This document shows positions 5,775 to 7,905 of a DNA stretch of 7,905 nt, piece after piece (position 1 is the first letter of the stretch; the number at the start of each line of letters is the position of its first letter). The position numbers and the translations under genes were made by a program. The notes under the pieces are model-generated. The model saw only the letters and a program-made list of their open reading frames with translations, did no database searches and was not told where the DNA came from. The DNA comes from CAZIHO01 sp964538875 (GTDB taxonomy: Bacteria > Pseudomonadota > Gammaproteobacteria > Chromatiales > Chromatiaceae), in contig CAZIHO010000138.1 in assembly GCA_964538875.1 (NCBI GenBank), positions 1 to 7,905 of the forward strand, written 5' to 3'.

Positions 5775-6043
5775 CGCCGGAACAGGTGATCCAGATTGGC
5801 CGGCACGCCCTGGAAGTCACCTCGGTGCTGGCGGGACTGGTGTTGCTGCCGGCCTTGGCAGTGGGCCTGCTGGTGTCCCTGGTGCAGGCGGTCACCCAGA
5901 TCAATGAAATGACCATGACCTTCATCCCCAAGCTGATCGTGGTGGGCGTGATACTGGTGGTGGCGGGACCCTGGATGTTGCAGTACTTCATCCATTACAG
6001 CGTGGAACTGTTCCAGAGTATTCCGGAGTTGATCCAACAATGA
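5771..6043 (+). CDS. fliQ: Flagellar type III export gate protein FliQ
   Basis: FliQ is the small two-helix membrane component of the FliPQR export gate. The 90 residues match the family's usual 89-90 and show two hydrophobic segments (about 16-38 and 51-73) joined by the conserved QAVTQINEMTMTFIPK turn. The ATG overlaps the fliP stop in an ATGA, with GGAGG (5760-5764) 6 nt ahead, so it is translationally coupled to fliP. Confidence 0.97.
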   Translation: MTPEQVIQIGRHALEVTSVLAGLVLLPALAVGLLVSLVQAVTQINEMTMTFIPKLIVVGVILVVAGPWMLQYFIHYSVELFQSIPELIQQ

Positions 6044-6044
6044 C

Positions 6045-6066
6045 GCCGGCACCGCACGGGACCGGC
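6045..6066 (+). other. Small intercistronic hairpin between fliQ and fliR
   Basis: GCCGG (6045-6049) and CCGGC (6062-6066) are complementary around a 12-nt loop, ending one base before the fliR Shine-Dalgarno (GAGGGA, 6068-6073). There is no T-run, so it is not a terminator. It could tune fliR translation or message stability, but a 5-bp GC stem is common by chance in this DNA. Confidence 0.3.
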
Positions 6067-6079
6067 TGAGGGACGCGCC

Positions 6080-6859
6080 ATGTCCCTCACCGAACTTCAG
6101 TTTCAGTCCTGGCTGGCCAGCTTCTTCTGGCCATTCCTGCGGGTGGGCGCGGTGTTCATGAGCGCGCCCCTATTCAGCTCCCGTCAGGTGCCTCTGCGCT
6201 GGCGGGTGCTGTTGGCCGCCCTGCTCACCTTGGTGTTGGTGCCCCTCATACCGCCGGTGCCGGTGATCGAGGTATTCGGCCCCCAGGCCGTCGCGGTGGC
6301 GGTGGGTGAACTCCTGATCGGACTGGCCATGGGTGCCGTGCTACAAATGGTGTTTTCCGCCATGGTGCTGGCCGGTCAGGTGGTCGCCAACAAGATGGGG
6401 TTGGGTTTCGCCCAGATGGTGGACCCCCAAAACGGCATCCAGGTGCCGGTGCTGTCCCAGTACTATCTCATCGTATCCACCTTCCTGTTCATGATGCTCA
6501 ACGGTCACCTGCTGATCATCGACCTGTTAGCCCAGAGCTTCCAGACCCTGCCCGTCGCCGGCGAGGGTCTCGGCCGGGCGGAATTCCACGCGGTGGTCGC
6601 CTGGGGCAGCCGCATGTTCTCGGCTAGCCTGCTGGTGGCCCTGCCGGCGGTGGGGGCGCTGATGCTGGTCAACCTGAGTTTCGGTGTCATCGCCCGCGCC
6701 GCGCCCCAACTGCACATCTTCGCCATCGGCTTTCCAATTTCCATTCTGGTGGGTTTCGCCGCCGTCTGGCTATCCCTGCCCAATTCCCTGGACGTATTCA
6801 CTGAGGTGCTGGATGAAGCCTTCCTGCTCCTCAAGGAAATCCTAGCCATAAGGACCTAA
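6080..6859 (+). CDS. fliR: Flagellar type III export gate protein FliR
   Basis: FliR is the single large subunit that completes the FliPQR export gate and contacts FlhB. The 259-residue protein is almost wholly hydrophobic, with about six membrane segments and the conserved family stretches LRVGAVFMSAPLFSSRQVP near the N-terminus, GLGFAQMVDPQNGIQVPVLSQ in the middle and APQLHIFAIGFPISI near the C-terminus. The ATG has GAGGGA (6068-6073) 6 nt upstream. A 36-nt spacer separates it from fliQ, and flhB starts 3 nt after its stop. Confidence 0.97.
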   Translation: MSLTELQFQSWLASFFWPFLRVGAVFMSAPLFSSRQVPLRWRVLLAALLTLVLVPLIPPVPVIEVFGPQAVAVAVGELLIGLAMGAVLQMVFSAMVLAGQVVANKMGLGFAQMVDPQNGIQVPVLSQYYLIVSTFLFMMLNGHLLIIDLLAQSFQTLPVAGEGLGRAEFHAVVAWGSRMFSASLLVALPAVGALMLVNLSFGVIARAAPQLHIFAIGFPISILVGFAAVWLSLPNSLDVFTEVLDEAFLLLKEILAIRT

Positions 6860-6862
6860 CCC

Positions 6863-7905
6863 ATGGCCGAGAACCAAGACGGCCTCGAAAAAAGTGAGGA
6901 ACCGACCAGTCGGCGCCTGTCGGACGCCCGCAAAAAAGGCCAGGTGCCCCGCTCCCGGGAACTGAACAGCGTGGCCATCACCCTGCTCGGCGGCGCGGTG
7001 CTGGTGATGACCAGCCACCAACTGGGCAATGGGCTGTGGAAGATCCTGGTGGATAACCTGGTCCTGGAGCGGGCGGACATTTTCGACCCCCGGGCCCTGG
7101 TCCGCCATCTAGCCAAGGCGTTCAGCGATGCCATTCTGTTGCTTATGCCCTTCTTCGGCGTCACCCTGGTGGTGGCGGTGCTGGCGTCCATCGCGCTGGG
7201 CGGGCTCAACTTCAGTTCTGAATCCCTAACTCCCAAGTTCGCCCGCATCAATCCCCTGGCCGGCCTCGGCCGCCTGTTCTCCTTGCATTCCCTGATGGAA
7301 CTGGTCAAGTCCATTTTCAAGTTTCTGCTGGTGGGCGGCGTGGGCGTGTGGCTGGTGTGGGACCAGATCGATGATCTTCTGCGCCTGTCCCAGATGGAAA
7401 TCGGCGTCGCCCTGAGCCGGCTGGCGGAAATCTCCGGTTCCAGCTTTCTCATCCTGGTGGCCAGCCTGTTGGTGGTGGTGAGCCTGGACGTTCCCTTCCA
7501 GCTTTGGGAACATCGCCATCAGCTCAAAATGACCAAACAGGAAGTCAAGGATGAGCACAAACAGAGCGAGGGTAGCCCGGAAATCAAGGGCCGCATCCGC
7601 GCCATGCAGCGGGAAATCGCCTACCGGCGCATGATGACGGAAGTCCCCAAAGCGGACGTGGTGGTCACCAACCCCACCCATTTCGCGGTGGCCCTGCGCT
7701 ACGACCAAAAGCGCATGGGCGCCCCGGTGGTAGTGGCCAAGGGCGCCGACCTAATTGCCCGCAATATTCGCAAGATTGGTATGGAAAACGGGGTTCCAGT
7801 GGTAGAAGCGCCGGTGCTGGCCCGCGCCATCTACCATGGCACCGAACTGGGCGCCGCCATCCCCAGGGGCCTGTACCTGGCGGTGGCCAAACTGCTGGCC
7901 TATGT
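6863..7905 (+). CDS. flhB: Flagellar type III export switch protein FlhB, 3' end outside window
   Basis: FlhB controls the change of export substrate from rod and hook to filament proteins. The visible 347 residues have the typical basic start (EEPTSRRLSDARKKGQVPRS, 12-31) and four membrane segments (about 36-52, 88-112, 150-167 and 193-212). A charged linker leads to the cytoplasmic domain with the self-cleavage motif NPTH at 270-273, where the cut falls between Asn270 and Pro271. All key residues are intact. The frame is open to the window edge; usual length is near 380, so only a few dozen residues are missing. The ATG at 6863 has AAGGA (6850-6854, inside the end of fliR) 8 nt ahead. Its place after fliR is as in Pseudomonas-type operons and not as in E. 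coli, where flhB is elsewhere. Confidence 0.97.
   Translation, partial: MAENQDGLEKSEEPTSRRLSDARKKGQVPRSRELNSVAITLLGGAVLVMTSHQLGNGLWKILVDNLVLERADIFDPRALVRHLAKAFSDAILLLMPFFGVTLVVAVLASIALGGLNFSSESLTPKFARINPLAGLGRLFSLHSLMELVKSIFKFLLVGGVGVWLVWDQIDDLLRLSQMEIGVALSRLAEISGSSFLILVASLLVVVSLDVPFQLWEHRHQLKMTKQEVKDEHKQSEGSPEIKGRIRAMQREIAYRRMMTEVPKADVVVTNPTHFAVALRYDQKRMGAPVVVAKGADLIARNIRKIGMENGVPVVEAPVLARAIYHGTELGAAIPRGLYLAVAKLLAY

Overview
The window comes from a GC-rich bacterium with a flagellum, most likely a gammaproteobacterium. The gene order fliL-fliM-fliN-fliO-fliP-fliQ-fliR-flhB matches the polar-flagellum operons of Pseudomonas and Vibrio types, and a sigma-54 type (-24/-12) promoter lies just upstream of fliL, as expected for a sigma-54-driven flagellar hierarchy. 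I cannot name a genus from sequence alone.

Left part (1-470): the 3' end of a + strand gene for an Ala/Pro-rich, low-complexity protein of unknown function runs in from the left edge. It stops at 334 and is followed by a good intrinsic terminator (386-421). Converging on it from the right is a - strand gene (471-2285) for a 604-residue homologue of asparagine synthetase B. It keeps the whole two-domain fold signature of that family. However, the catalytic Cys2 of the glutaminase site is Arg, the SGGxDS ATP-pyrophosphatase loop reads RGGVAG, and other active-site motifs are altered. The frame is open and homologous end to end, so it looks like a pseudoenzyme, or an enzyme with a changed activity, rather than a decayed gene.

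Divergent intergenic region (2286-2628): this non-coding stretch separates the synthetase-like gene from the flagellar operon. It holds a sigma-70-like promoter for the - strand gene (TTGACA, 17-nt spacer, TAGCCT), a sigma-54 promoter for fliL (TGGCGCGGGAATTGCA), and several inverted repeats that could be regulator sites. Two of these lie directly upstream of the sigma-54 promoter, and one pair is interleaved in an A-B-A'-B' order.

Right part (2629-7905): a tightly packed + strand operon encodes FliL (stator-associated), the switch proteins FliM and FliN, and the flagellar type III export gate FliO, FliP, FliQ, FliR and FlhB. FlhB is cut by the window edge. The genes overlap by 1-4 nt (fliN/O, fliO/P, fliP/Q) or are separated by 3-36 nt, and most have clear Shine-Dalgarno sequences. 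They would be made as one transcript that builds the C-ring and the export gate, the early structures of the basal body.

The flagellar operon is conventional. The most unusual content is the substituted asparagine-synthetase-like protein and the repeat-rich divergent control region. I saw no tRNA, rRNA, CRISPR array, insertion sequence or attachment site.
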